NCBI GenBank assembly: GCA_036558005.1
Contig: DATBGO010000068.1
Span: 1 to 64,000 of the forward strand
From: DATBGO01 sp036558005
Lineage (GTDB): Bacteria; Actinomycetota; Actinomycetes; Streptosporangiales; Streptosporangiaceae
Reading direction: 5' to 3'
Length of the DNA: 64,000 nt
The notes below the pieces were generated by a model that ran no database searches, was not told the origin of the DNA, and saw nothing but the letters and a program-made list of their open reading frames with translations. Within the stretch, counting starts at the first letter, position 1; each line of letters begins with the position of its first letter. Of this stretch, positions 37,163 to 44,619 are shown piece by piece. Position numbers and translations under genes: made by a program.

Positions 37163-38200
37163 ATGAGCACCGACAGCCCGCTCCTGGCGCTGCCCGGCGC
37201 GGTGCCCGCTGACGGGCCCGACGCCGGGGTGGCGGCGCACTACGGCGACCCGTTCGCCGAGCAGCGCGCCCTGACCGCGGCCTGGGGCCTGACCGACCGG
37301 TCGCACCTGGAGGTGGTCCAGGTCACCGGGCCCGACCGGCTGACCTGGCTGCACAGCCTGACCACCGCCGACGTCGAGCACCTGACGCCGGGCCAGGCGG
37401 CGCAGGCGCTGATCCTCAGCCCGAACGGCCACGTGGAGCATCACCTCACCCTGACCGACGACGGCGCCGCGGTGTGGGCGCACGTCGAGCCGGGGACGGC
37501 CGGGGCGCTGGTCAAGTTCCTCGACTCGATGCGGTTCATGCTGCGGGTCGAGGCCGCCGACGTCAGCGACAGCCACGCCGTCCTCACGCTCGCGGGCCCG
37601 CAGGCTCAGCCCGGCCTCGCGGGCGCGGCAGCCACCATCAGCCTCCCGTTCGGCACTGATCTGGTCGTCGGCCGCGCGGACCTGGCCACGGTGGCGGAGC
37701 GGCTGCGCGCGGCCGGGGCCAGGCCGGCCGGGATGTGGGCACACGAGGCGCTGCGGATCGCGGCCGGCCGGTGCCGGTTCGGGCTGGACACCGACCACCG
37801 GACGATCCCGCACGAGGTGGGCTGGATCGAGACCGCGGTCAGCCTCAGCAAGGGCTGCTACCGGGGCCAGGAGACGGTGGCCCGGGTGCACAACCTCGGT
37901 CACCCGCCGCGCCGCCTGGTCCTGCTGCACCTGGACGGGAGCGAGGACCGGCTGCCCAGCCGCGGCGACCCGGTGCAGGCCGCGGGCGCGCAGGTCGGCT
38001 TCACCGGATCAGCCGCCCGGCACTACGAGCTCGGCCCGGTGGCGCTGGCGCTGATCAAGCGGGCCGTGCCGGTGGACGCCACCTTGCAGACGGCCGGCAT
38101 CGCGGCGGCGCAGCAGGTCATCGTCTCGCCGGAGGCCGGAGGCGCGGCCAAGGCGGTGCTGCGGCAGGTACGCAGCGATTTGGGCCGTCCGCACGGGTAA
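37163..38200 (+). CDS. ygfZ: Folate-binding YgfZ / GcvT-like protein
   Basis: A 345-residue protein of the GcvT-like fold. The YgfZ signature Lys-Gly-Cys-Tyr-Arg-Gly-Gln-Glu (about 230-237) is intact, including the Cys. The N-terminus has Thr-Gly-Pro-Asp-Arg-Leu-Thr-Trp-Leu-His-Ser-Leu. YgfZ binds tetrahydrofolate and supports iron-sulfur enzymes such as MiaB-type tRNA modification enzymes. It may be transcribed from its own leaderless promoter just after the Nur-like gene. Confidence 0.9.
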   Translation: MSTDSPLLALPGAVPADGPDAGVAAHYGDPFAEQRALTAAWGLTDRSHLEVVQVTGPDRLTWLHSLTTADVEHLTPGQAAQALILSPNGHVEHHLTLTDDGAAVWAHVEPGTAGALVKFLDSMRFMLRVEAADVSDSHAVLTLAGPQAQPGLAGAAATISLPFGTDLVVGRADLATVAERLRAAGARPAGMWAHEALRIAAGRCRFGLDTDHRTIPHEVGWIETAVSLSKGCYRGQETVARVHNLGHPPRRLVLLHLDGSEDRLPSRGDPVQAAGAQVGFTGSAARHYELGPVALALIKRAVPVDATLQTAGIAAAQQVIVSPEAGGAAKAVLRQVRSDLGRPHG

Positions 38201-38243
38201 CGTACCGGCCAGGACCAACGCCGGTTCCCTGGAGGTCTCCGCA

Positions 38244-39179
38244 GTGCTGCGCCGCGCCCTGCTGGCCGTCTCGGCCAGCCAACGGATCCGTCAGATCATC
38301 ACCACCGCGCCGCTGACCCGCGGCGTCGTCGCCAGGTTCGTGGCCGGCGACAGCGCCGACGACGCCGTGGCGGTCACCCGGCGGCTGCAGGCCGACGGGC
38401 TGCTGGTGACCCTGGACTTCCTGGGCGAGGACACCACCGAGCCCGATCAGGCCGCCGCGGTCGCCGACGAGTACATCAGGCTGCTTGAGCGGCTGGCCGC
38501 CGCCGGGCTGGCGGGCGGCGGCCGGGCCGAGGTGTCGGTCAAGCCCACCGCGGTCGGGCTCGGCCTGGCCGAGCACGGCGAGAAGACCGCCACCGAGAGC
38601 ATCGCCAGGGTCTGCGCGGCGGCCGCGGCCGCGGGCACCACGGTCACGCTGGACATGGAGGATCACACCAGGGTCGAGCAGACCCTGCGGATGCTGGCCC
38701 AGCTGCGCGCCGACTTCCCCAACCTCGGCTGCGTGATCCAGTCCTACCTGCGGCGCAGCATCGCCGACTGCGAGGGGCTGGCGTTCGCCGGGTCGCGGGT
38801 GCGGCTGTGCAAGGGCGCCTACAGCGCGCCGGACGGGGTCGCCTTCGCCACCCGGTCCGAGGTGGACCGCAGCTACGCCCGGTGCCTGCGGGTGCTGCTG
38901 GCCGGTGACGGCTACCCGATGCTCGCCACCCACGACCCGCGGTTGATCGAGATCATCGGCGCCCGGGCGGAGTCGGCGGGCCGCCCGGCCGGGAGCTATG
39001 AGTACCAGTTCCTCTACGGCATCCGGCCGGCCGAGCAGGTCCGGCTGGCCCGCCAGGGCGCGCAGGTCCGGGTCTACGTCCCCTACGGCAGCGACTGGTA
39101 TGGCTACCTGGTCCGGCGGCTGGCCGAGCGGCCCGCGAACCTGGTGTTCTTCCTGCGCTCGCTGGCCACGCGCGGCTAG
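38244..39179 (+). CDS. Proline dehydrogenase
   Basis: A 311-residue FAD-dependent PRODH domain, the stand-alone form common in actinobacteria. It has Leu-Asp-Phe-Leu-Gly-Glu, Val-Ser-Val-Lys-Pro-Thr-Ala, Leu-Asp-Met-Glu-Asp-His, Gln-Ser-Tyr-Leu-Arg-Arg, Arg-Leu-Cys-Lys-Gly-Ala-Tyr and Thr-His-Asp-Pro, with the terminal Tyr-Gly-x-Arg-Pro-Ala-Glu-Gln-Val. It oxidises proline to pyrroline-5-carboxylate. The GTG start has GGAGGT seven bases upstream. The next gene, proC, encodes the enzyme for the reverse step. Confidence 0.9.
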   Translation: MLRRALLAVSASQRIRQIITTAPLTRGVVARFVAGDSADDAVAVTRRLQADGLLVTLDFLGEDTTEPDQAAAVADEYIRLLERLAAAGLAGGGRAEVSVKPTAVGLGLAEHGEKTATESIARVCAAAAAAGTTVTLDMEDHTRVEQTLRMLAQLRADFPNLGCVIQSYLRRSIADCEGLAFAGSRVRLCKGAYSAPDGVAFATRSEVDRSYARCLRVLLAGDGYPMLATHDPRLIEIIGARAESAGRPAGSYEYQFLYGIRPAEQVRLARQGAQVRVYVPYGSDWYGYLVRRLAERPANLVFFLRSLATRG

Positions 39180-39202
39180 CCGGGGCGGGCCCCCCGGACC
39201 GG

Positions 39203-39208
39203 TAGGCT
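39203..39208 (+). promoter_or_regulatory. -10 element for proC (leaderless)
   Basis: TAGGCT ends seven bases before the ATG at 39216, so proC probably has its own promoter apart from the proline dehydrogenase gene. Confidence 0.45.
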
Positions 39209-39215
39209 CCGTGGG

Positions 39216-40010
39216 ATGATTGCCGTTCTGGGGGCCGGGAAGATGGGCGAGGCGCTCATCTCGGGACTGCTGCGGGCCGGCGGCTCGCCGGCCGGGGTGC
39301 TCGCCGCGGTCCGGCGCCCCGACCGGGCTGAGCAGCTGCGGGCGGCCTACGGCATCGAGGTGCTCGGCCCCGCCGAGGCGGCCCGGCGCGCCGAGACGCT
39401 GCTGATCACCGTGAAACCGCAGGACATGCCGGGGCTGCTGGAGGAGATCGCGGCCGCGGTGACCACCGAGAAGCTGGTGATCTCGGTCGCGGCCGGGATC
39501 CCGACCGCGGTGATCGAGCGCAGGCTGGGCGGCGAGGTCGCGGTGGTGCGGGTGATGTCCAACACCCCGGTGCTCGTCGACGAGGCGATGAGCGTGATCT
39601 CGCCCGGCACGCACGCGGGCGAGCAGCACCTGCGCCGGGCCGAGGAACTGCTGCGCCCGGTCGGCAAGGTGGCGCGGATACCGGAGTCCCAGCAGGACGC
39701 GGCGACCGCGCTGTCGGGCAGCGGCCCGGCGTACGTCTATTTCCTGGTGGAGGCGATGGTCGACGCCGGGATCCTGCTCGGCATGTCGCGCAGCAGCGCG
39801 CTGGAGATGGTGAAGCAGGCGGTGTACGGGGCGGCGACGATGCTGCGCGAGTCGGGCGAGCACCCGGTGATCCTGCGGGAGGCGGTGACCTCGCCCGGCG
39901 GCACCACCATCAACGCGATCAGGGAACTGGAGAAGCACGGGGTGCGGGCGGCGTTCCTGGCCGCGATCGAGGCGGCCAGGGACCGGGGCCGCGAGCTTGG
40001 CAGCGGCTGA
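39216..40010 (+). CDS. proC: Pyrroline-5-carboxylate reductase
   Basis: A 264-residue NAD(P)H-dependent reductase. The Rossmann start is Ile-Ala-Val-Leu-Gly-Ala-Gly-Lys-Met-Gly-Glu-Ala-Leu (2-14). Other marks are Val-Lys-Pro-Gln-Asp, Val-Arg-Val-Met-Ser-Asn-Thr-Pro and the active-site block Ser-Gly-Ser-Gly-Pro-Ala-Tyr-Val-Tyr-Phe, then Thr-Ser-Pro-Gly-Gly-Thr-Thr. It makes proline. Its place before the small HTH gene and bS22 is the conserved actinobacterial arrangement. Confidence 0.94.
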   Translation: MIAVLGAGKMGEALISGLLRAGGSPAGVLAAVRRPDRAEQLRAAYGIEVLGPAEAARRAETLLITVKPQDMPGLLEEIAAAVTTEKLVISVAAGIPTAVIERRLGGEVAVVRVMSNTPVLVDEAMSVISPGTHAGEQHLRRAEELLRPVGKVARIPESQQDAATALSGSGPAYVYFLVEAMVDAGILLGMSRSSALEMVKQAVYGAATMLRESGEHPVILREAVTSPGGTTINAIRELEKHGVRAAFLAAIEAARDRGRELGSG

Positions 40011-40191
40011 GCTGGGGCCGGCCGGCCGATTTACCGGCCGGCGGTTAACTGAATGGCCGTTTGATAACAGCGGGGAATTGAGAGCGCCCGCCGGGGTTGC
40101 CCTTTTCCTTACAGGACTTACGCTGGAGACGGGCGTGACTGGTGCGCCGAATCTCGCTAGGCGCAGGCAGCTCCCCGGAAGAGGGCTACTG

Positions 40192-40395
40192 ATGGCAGCA
40201 GACGTAACATCGCTCAGCGACGTCAGGTTCCTGACCGTGGCAGAGGTGGCCACGATCATGCGGGTGTCGAAGATGACGGTCTATCGTCTCGTTCACTCTG
40301 GTGAGCTGGAGGCGATCCGGGTCGGCCGGTCGTTCCGGGTACCCGAGCAGGCGGTCAACACCTATCTCAAGGAGGCTTTCGTAGGGACCGAATGA
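40192..40395 (+). CDS. Small helix-turn-helix (excisionase/BldC-like) DNA-binding protein
   Basis: A 67-residue MerR-type winged-HTH protein, with Phe-Leu-Thr-Val-Ala-Glu-Val-Ala-Thr-Ile-Met-Arg-Val-Ser, Thr-Val-Tyr-Arg-Leu-Val-His-Ser-Gly-Glu-Leu and Arg-Val-Gly-Arg-Ser-Phe-Arg-Val. It is the conserved gene between proC and bS22 in actinobacteria (Rv0500A position). Targets are unknown. ATG 40192 was chosen for length match and because the upstream frame is AT-rich non-coding sequence. Confidence 0.85.
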   Translation: MAADVTSLSDVRFLTVAEVATIMRVSKMTVYRLVHSGELEAIRVGRSFRVPEQAVNTYLKEAFVGTE

Positions 40396-40430
40396 CGGCC
40401 TGCGGTTGGGGAGCAGGCCCGTAACGGGGG

Positions 40431-40436
40431 TACGCT
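40431..40436 (+). promoter_or_regulatory. -10 candidate upstream of bS22
   Basis: TACGCT in a short intergenic gap, followed by a leader of roughly 80 nt before the bS22 start. A TTGGGG at 40406 could be a -35 element but the 19-bp spacing is long. Confidence 0.3.
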
Positions 40437-40519
40437 GTGGCGTTGGCGTGCCCGGCCGTATCAGCGGCGGTGCGCGCGGGGCATGCTTACCAGCAAGGAC
40501 GTCGAGCGAGGGTGATCTC

Positions 40520-40618
40520 GTGGGTTCTGTGATCAAGAAGCGCCGCAAGCGGATGGCGAAGAAGAAGCACCGCAAGCTGCTGCGGAAGACGCGCGTTCAG
40601 CGCCGTAACAAGAAGTAG
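40520..40618 (+). CDS. 30S ribosomal protein bS22 (32 aa)
   Basis: A 32-residue, strongly basic protein: Gly-Ser-Val-Ile-Lys-Lys-Arg-Arg-Lys-Arg-Met-Ala-Lys-Lys-Lys-His-Arg-Lys-Leu-Leu, ending in Arg-Arg-Asn-Lys-Lys. This is the AURKAIP1/COX24-domain peptide now known as bS22 in mycobacterial ribosomes. The GTG start has GAGGGTGAT upstream. It is easily missed by gene finders. Confidence 0.93.
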   Translation: MGSVIKKRRKRMAKKKHRKLLRKTRVQRRNKK

Positions 40619-40751
40619 CTCAGCGCGGAGCGTGCCCGGCCACGGCGCTGGGTATGGCTGCCGCATCGAATGCGCGAAGACTCCTGCCGCTGTCGCCGGG
40701 CCTGCCGGGCCGGCCTGGTGCCCCGCCGACGGCGGCGCCCGGGGAGACGTT

Positions 40752-41618
40752 GTGACCCAGTCCGGGCCAGCCAAGCGTGATGGCGCGCGTGACCTGATCG
40801 CGGGCGCGGCCGGATTCGTGCGGCGCAGGATCAGCGGCGACTACCCGGCCGACGAGTCGGGCTTCGACCCCGAGTTCAACTCCAGCGTGCTGATGCCGGT
40901 GACCGGCGCGCTGTACCGGAACTGGTTCCGGGTCCGGATGCGCGGGCTCGAGCACGTGCCAGGGTCTGGTCCCGCGCTGATCGTGGCCAACCACTCCGGC
41001 GTGCTGCCGTTCGACGCGGTGATGCTCCAGACCGGTGTGTACCGCGAGCACCCCGCGCACCGCAACGTGCGGATGCTCGGCGCGGACCTGGTCTACACGG
41101 TGCCGGTGCTGGCCAGCCTGGCCCGGCTCAGCGGGCACACCCGCGCCTGCCCGGCCGAGGCCAGCCGGCTGCTGGCGGGGGGCGAGCTGGCCGGGGTGTT
41201 TCCCGAGGGCTTCAAGGGGATCGGCAAGCCATTCCGGGAGCGGTACCAGCTGCAGCGGTTCGGCCGCGGCGGGTTCGCGGTATCGGCGATCCGCGCCCGG
41301 GTGCCGATCATTCCGTGCGCCATCGTCGGGGCGGAGGAGATCTACCCGATGATCGGCAACTACGCGGCGGCTGCGCGCCTGCTCAAGCTGCCATATTTCC
41401 CGGTAACGCCACTGTTTCCCTGGCTCGGCCCGCTCGGCGCGATCCCGTTGCCATCGAACTGGATGATCGAATTCTGCGAGCCGGTGCCGACCGACGGCAT
41501 CAGGGACGACTGGCAGCAGCACCCGGAGACCGTCACCACCCTGGCCGGCCAGGTGAAGCAGACTATCCAGGACAAGCTGGACGAGCTGCTGGTGGAGCGC
41601 GGCCCCGCGTTCAGCTGA
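40752..41618 (+). CDS. Lysophospholipid acyltransferase (PlsC-like)
   Basis: A 288-residue acyltransferase of the PlsC family (Rv0502-like). The catalytic block I is Val-Ala-Asn-His-Ser-Gly-Val-Leu-Pro-Phe-Asp, using the NHSG-x4-D form, and block III is Val-Phe-Pro-Glu-Gly-Phe-Lys-Gly. It transfers an acyl chain to a lysophospholipid or similar acceptor at the membrane. The GTG at 40752 has GGGGAG upstream; the in-frame region before it is not protein-like. In many actinobacteria a sugar epimerase gene lies between bS22 and this gene; none is present here. Confidence 0.87.
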   Translation: MTQSGPAKRDGARDLIAGAAGFVRRRISGDYPADESGFDPEFNSSVLMPVTGALYRNWFRVRMRGLEHVPGSGPALIVANHSGVLPFDAVMLQTGVYREHPAHRNVRMLGADLVYTVPVLASLARLSGHTRACPAEASRLLAGGELAGVFPEGFKGIGKPFRERYQLQRFGRGGFAVSAIRARVPIIPCAIVGAEEIYPMIGNYAAAARLLKLPYFPVTPLFPWLGPLGAIPLPSNWMIEFCEPVPTDGIRDDWQQHPETVTTLAGQVKQTIQDKLDELLVERGPAFS

Positions 41619-41635
41619 CCCGGGGCCGGGCGGTG

Positions 41636-42511
41636 TCAGCCGCCGGCCCGGCGGCGGTGCAGCGCCAGCCCGGCCGCCATCCCGCCGACCACCACCCCGG
41701 CGCCGGCCGCGACCGGCAGCGCCACCGTGGTGACCCGGCGGCCGGACCTGAAGTCGTGCACCGGCCAGTCGTTGTCGCGAGCCCGCGCGCGCAGCTCGGC
41801 GTCCGGGTTGACCACGTGCGGGTGCCCGACCAGGGTCAGCATCGGCAGGTCGTTGGCCGAATCGCTGTAGGCCGAGCAGCGGGACAGGTCCAGCTGCTCG
41901 CGCTCGGCCAGGGCCCGGATCGCGGCGGCCTTGCCCTCGCCGTGCAGCAGCCCGCCGACCAGCCGGCCGGTGTAGACGCCGTCGGCCGTCTGCGCCACGG
42001 TGCCGAGCGCGCCGGTGAGCCCGAGCCTGCGGGCCAGGATGTTGGCCAGCTCGACCGGCGTCGCGGTGACCAGCCAGACCCGCTGGCCGGCGGCCAGGTG
42101 CCGCTGGGTGAGCTCGCGCGCGCCCGCCCAGATCCGGTCGGCCATGGTGTCGTCGTAGATCTCCTCGCCGAGCGCGACGATCTCGTCGACCCGGTGCCCG
42201 GCCACGAACGCCAGCGCCGATTCCCTGGCGGCCGCGATGTGACCGGAGTTCTCCGCGCCGCGGACCCGGAACGACACCTGTCCCCAGGTCAGCCGGACCA
42301 GGTCGCGGGGCCCGAACAGCTTGCGAGCGGCCAGCCCGCGGGCGAAGTGGTAGATCGAGGCGCCGCGCATCAGGGTGTTGTCGACGTCGAAGAACGCCCC
42401 CGCGGCCAGGTCCGGGACGGGCGCGGGCTGCCGCACGTCGGCGGCCGCCGCGGATGCCTGGCCAGCGGCGGCCTGCCCGTTCCCCCCGCGCCTGCGTGGC
42501 AGCAGTTTCAT
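41636..42511 (-). CDS. HAD-IB family hydrolase (SerB1-like phosphatase)
   Basis: A 291-residue HAD phosphatase. Motif I is Phe-Phe-Asp-Val-Asp-Asn-Thr-Leu, motif II Leu-Val-Thr-Ala-Thr-Pro, and motif III/IV Tyr-Ser-Asp-Ser-Ala-Asn-Asp-Leu-Pro-Met-Leu. A C-terminal hydrophobic segment (about 265-285) suggests membrane attachment. In this position actinobacteria carry the SerB1-type protein (Rv0505c); the substrate is not certain and may be a lipid phosphate. The ATG at 42511 is supported by a TAGGCT hexamer eight bases upstream. Confidence 0.88.
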   Translation of the reverse strand: MKLLPRRRGGNGQAAAGQASAAAADVRQPAPVPDLAAGAFFDVDNTLMRGASIYHFARGLAARKLFGPRDLVRLTWGQVSFRVRGAENSGHIAAARESALAFVAGHRVDEIVALGEEIYDDTMADRIWAGARELTQRHLAAGQRVWLVTATPVELANILARRLGLTGALGTVAQTADGVYTGRLVGGLLHGEGKAAAIRALAEREQLDLSRCSAYSDSANDLPMLTLVGHPHVVNPDAELRARARDNDWPVHDFRSGRRVTTVALPVAAGAGVVVGGMAAGLALHRRRAGG

Positions 42512-42519
42512 GTGCATCG

Positions 42520-42525
42520 AGCCTA
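42520..42525 (-). promoter_or_regulatory. -10 element for the HAD phosphatase gene (near-leaderless)
   Basis: On the minus strand TAGGCT ends eight bases before the ATG at 42511. Confidence 0.4.
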
Positions 42526-42648
42526 CCGGCGCAAACTCGGTCGCCAGCATGCCCGCGCGGGCGTTTCGCTGGCTGGCCGCCAGCGGCGCAAGCTGGCTGG
42601 TCAGCAGTATGGTCGCGCCAGCAGCCCGCGTCGGGCACCATAGTCAGG

Positions 42649-44178
42649 ATGTCTGTCTCGCTTCTGCTGCCCGGCCTGGGCTGGCTCGGCACCCTCGCGG
42701 CCACGGGTTTCCTGGTCGCCAGGTGCCAGCGCGCGCCCAGCGGGCCGCTGGTGGCCTGGACCGTCGCCATGTTCGCGCTGATGATCTCGCTGCTGGCGCA
42801 GGCGTCCGGGTACGCGGCCGGGTTCGGGCCGGTGACGCTGCGCGGGATGGAGATCGGGGCGGGCATCGTCGCCCCGCTGGCGCTGGCCGAAGGGCTGGCT
42901 GAGCTGGCGGGCAAGAGCGTGCCCGCCAGGTTCGCCGCCCGGCTGCTGCTCCCGGCGATCGGGTTCATCGCGGTGGTGATCCTGGGCAGCGACCCGCTGA
43001 CCACGGCGGGATTCAGCAAGGCATGGCCCGAGCCGACCCGGCACTACCAGATCCTCCCGGAGAACCTGCTGGGCTATGTCGCCCCGGCGGTGCTGCTGGC
43101 CGCGCTGCTCGCGGTGATCTCGACGCTGGCCCGGCCGCACCGGGAGCGGGCCTGGCAGGAGGCGGTGCCGCCGGTGGCGGCGGCGGCGGTCGCCACCCTG
43201 GCGATCTCGCTGCCTGGACTGGTGGTGCTGGCCGCGATCCAGCATCACCCGGTGAAGGCGCCGGTGGGCAGCCTGTTCGCCCCGCTGTGCATCGTCGCCG
43301 CGGTGCTGACCTGGTTCGCCTGCAAGTGGGCCGGCGACCTGGATCTGGACCTGCTGCGCTATGGCCAGCCGCCCGCGGCGGCCCGCGACGACTGGCAGCA
43401 GCGCAGGGACTGGGCGCGGCCGGACGAGACCGGGGACTTCGAGTCGCCCGGCGCCGGCGCTGACCCCTACGACAGCCTGTACCGGCAGGAGGACGAGGGC
43501 GGGTACGGCGCGGGCTACCCGGAGGGCGGCTATGACGAGTCCGGCTACCCGGCAGCCGGGGCCTACCGCGAGGCCGGGCCGGACACCGGGTACGGCGAGG
43601 AGAGCGGCTACGGCGACACCGGGTACGGCGACAGCGGCTACAGCGACGCCGGCTACGGCGACCCCGCCCGGGGCGAGAGCAGGCTCGACGATGACACCGG
43701 GTTCGGCCGGCCGGTGCCCGCGCAGCGCGGCTACCAGGAGCAGGAGGAGCCGGCCGCGCCGATGTTCGGCCAGATCGCCATCTACACGCTGCTGGAGGAC
43801 CGGGTCGCCGAGTTCGACAAGCTGACCAAGCAGGTGGTCCGGCAGGTACGCGACAGCGAGCCGGACACGCTGGTGTTCATCGTGCACGCGGTGCCGTCGG
43901 CGCCGATGCAGCGGATCCTGTACGAGGTCTACCGGGACCGCGAGGCGTACGAGGAGCACAAGCGCCAGCCCTACCTGGCCAGGTTCGAGACCGAGCGGCG
44001 GCCGTTGGTGCTGGCCACCAACGTGATCGAGCTCGGGCTCCAGCAGGCCAAGGTGTCGCCGCTGCGGCCGATCACCGACGTGCTCAGCGACACCGGGTTC
44101 GACCTGCTCAGCGACACCGGGTTCGGCCAGCCGGGGTTCGCGCCGCGGCAGGCCGGGGACCTGCGCGGCGGGCGATGA
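42649..44178 (+). CDS. Polytopic membrane protein fused to Tyr/Gly repeats and an ABM domain
   Basis: A 509-residue three-part protein. Residues about 1-230 form six or seven membrane helices. Residues about 240-365 are acidic and disordered, with a Gly-Tyr-Gly-Asp-x repeat (about 310-345). Residues about 370-465 look like an antibiotic-biosynthesis-monooxygenase (ABM) domain, with Ile-Ala-Ile-Tyr-Thr-Leu, Thr-Leu-Val-Phe-Ile-Val-His-Ala-Val-Pro and Tyr-Glu-Val-Tyr-Arg-Asp-Arg-Glu-Ala-Tyr-Glu-Glu-His. ABM proteins often act on quinones or haem-like rings. It lies just before the glutaredoxin gene with 4-bp overlap, close to the haem genes. Function unknown. Confidence 0.65.
   Translation: MSVSLLLPGLGWLGTLAATGFLVARCQRAPSGPLVAWTVAMFALMISLLAQASGYAAGFGPVTLRGMEIGAGIVAPLALAEGLAELAGKSVPARFAARLLLPAIGFIAVVILGSDPLTTAGFSKAWPEPTRHYQILPENLLGYVAPAVLLAALLAVISTLARPHRERAWQEAVPPVAAAAVATLAISLPGLVVLAAIQHHPVKAPVGSLFAPLCIVAAVLTWFACKWAGDLDLDLLRYGQPPAAARDDWQQRRDWARPDETGDFESPGAGADPYDSLYRQEDEGGYGAGYPEGGYDESGYPAAGAYREAGPDTGYGEESGYGDTGYGDSGYSDAGYGDPARGESRLDDDTGFGRPVPAQRGYQEQEEPAAPMFGQIAIYTLLEDRVAEFDKLTKQVVRQVRDSEPDTLVFIVHAVPSAPMQRILYEVYRDREAYEEHKRQPYLARFETERRPLVLATNVIELGLQQAKVSPLRPITDVLSDTGFDLLSDTGFGQPGFAPRQAGDLRGGR
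43590..43671 (+). repeat. 15-bp in-frame repeat coding for Tyr-Gly-Asp-x-Gly units
   Basis: About five successive 15-bp units of the form GGCTACGGCGACACC, some with synonymous or Ser/Tyr changes, encode Gly-Tyr-Gly-Asp-(Thr/Ser/Ala). They form the core of the disordered linker. Confidence 0.7.
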
Positions 44179-44450
44179 CCGGCCCGGGGGCCGGCCAGCG
44201 CGGCGGGCAGGCCGCCCACCAGGTCACGCTCATCACCCGGCCGGGCTGCCACCTGTGCGACGACGCGCGCGCCATCATCACCCGGGTCGCCGCCGAGCTC
44301 GGGGCCGGCTTCACCGAGCGCGACGTCGAGCAGTCGCAAGAGGACCTGCTTTCCTACGGCGACATGGTCCCGGTGACCCTGATCGACGGGGTGCAGCATG
44401 ACTTCTGGCGGGTCAGCGAGCAGCGGCTGCGCGCCGCGCTGGGCGGATAG
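44175..44450 (+). CDS. Glutaredoxin family protein
   Basis: A 91-residue protein with the thioredoxin-fold start Val-Thr-Leu-Ile-Thr-Arg-Pro-Gly-Cys-His-Leu-Cys (active-site Cys near residues 25 and 28) and Met-Val-Pro-Val-Thr-Leu-Ile-Asp-Gly at the cis-Pro. This is the DUF836/glutaredoxin-like protein conserved just before rex or hemA in actinobacteria (Rv0508-like). It overlaps the ABM-fusion stop by 4 bp. Redox partner unknown. Confidence 0.86.
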   Translation: MTGPGAGQRGGQAAHQVTLITRPGCHLCDDARAIITRVAAELGAGFTERDVEQSQEDLLSYGDMVPVTLIDGVQHDFWRVSEQRLRAALGG

Positions 44451-44520
44451 ATCTGGTCGCAGTGCGGTAAAGCGGCGGTAAAGCTGCAGCGGGCGGGCCG
44501 GAGGGGGATCCGGGCCGACT

Positions 44521-44538
44521 TTGTGCAAACGTTCACAA
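44521..44538 (+). promoter_or_regulatory. Rex operator (ROP) in the rex-hem promoter
   Basis: TTGTGCAAACGTTCACAA is a near-palindrome of the Rex consensus TTGTGAA-N4-TTCACAA, with one mismatch in the left arm. It lies about 100 bp before rex, just upstream of a TAGCGT -10 candidate (44544-44549), so bound Rex would block the promoter. Known Rex proteins bind such sites at a low NADH/NAD+ ratio. Confidence 0.85.
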
Positions 44539-44619
44539 GGGCGTAGCGTGACAGGAAAGCCAGCATGCGTGCCGCCCGGCCCGCGTGACCGTCGCGTCGA
44601 TCCCCAGGAGTGCCGGCGC

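Noticed and set aside
44521..44619. Longer Rex starting at a TTG/GTG-type codon at 44521
   Set aside because: It would start within the Rex operator, and the extra residues do not resemble Rex N-termini.
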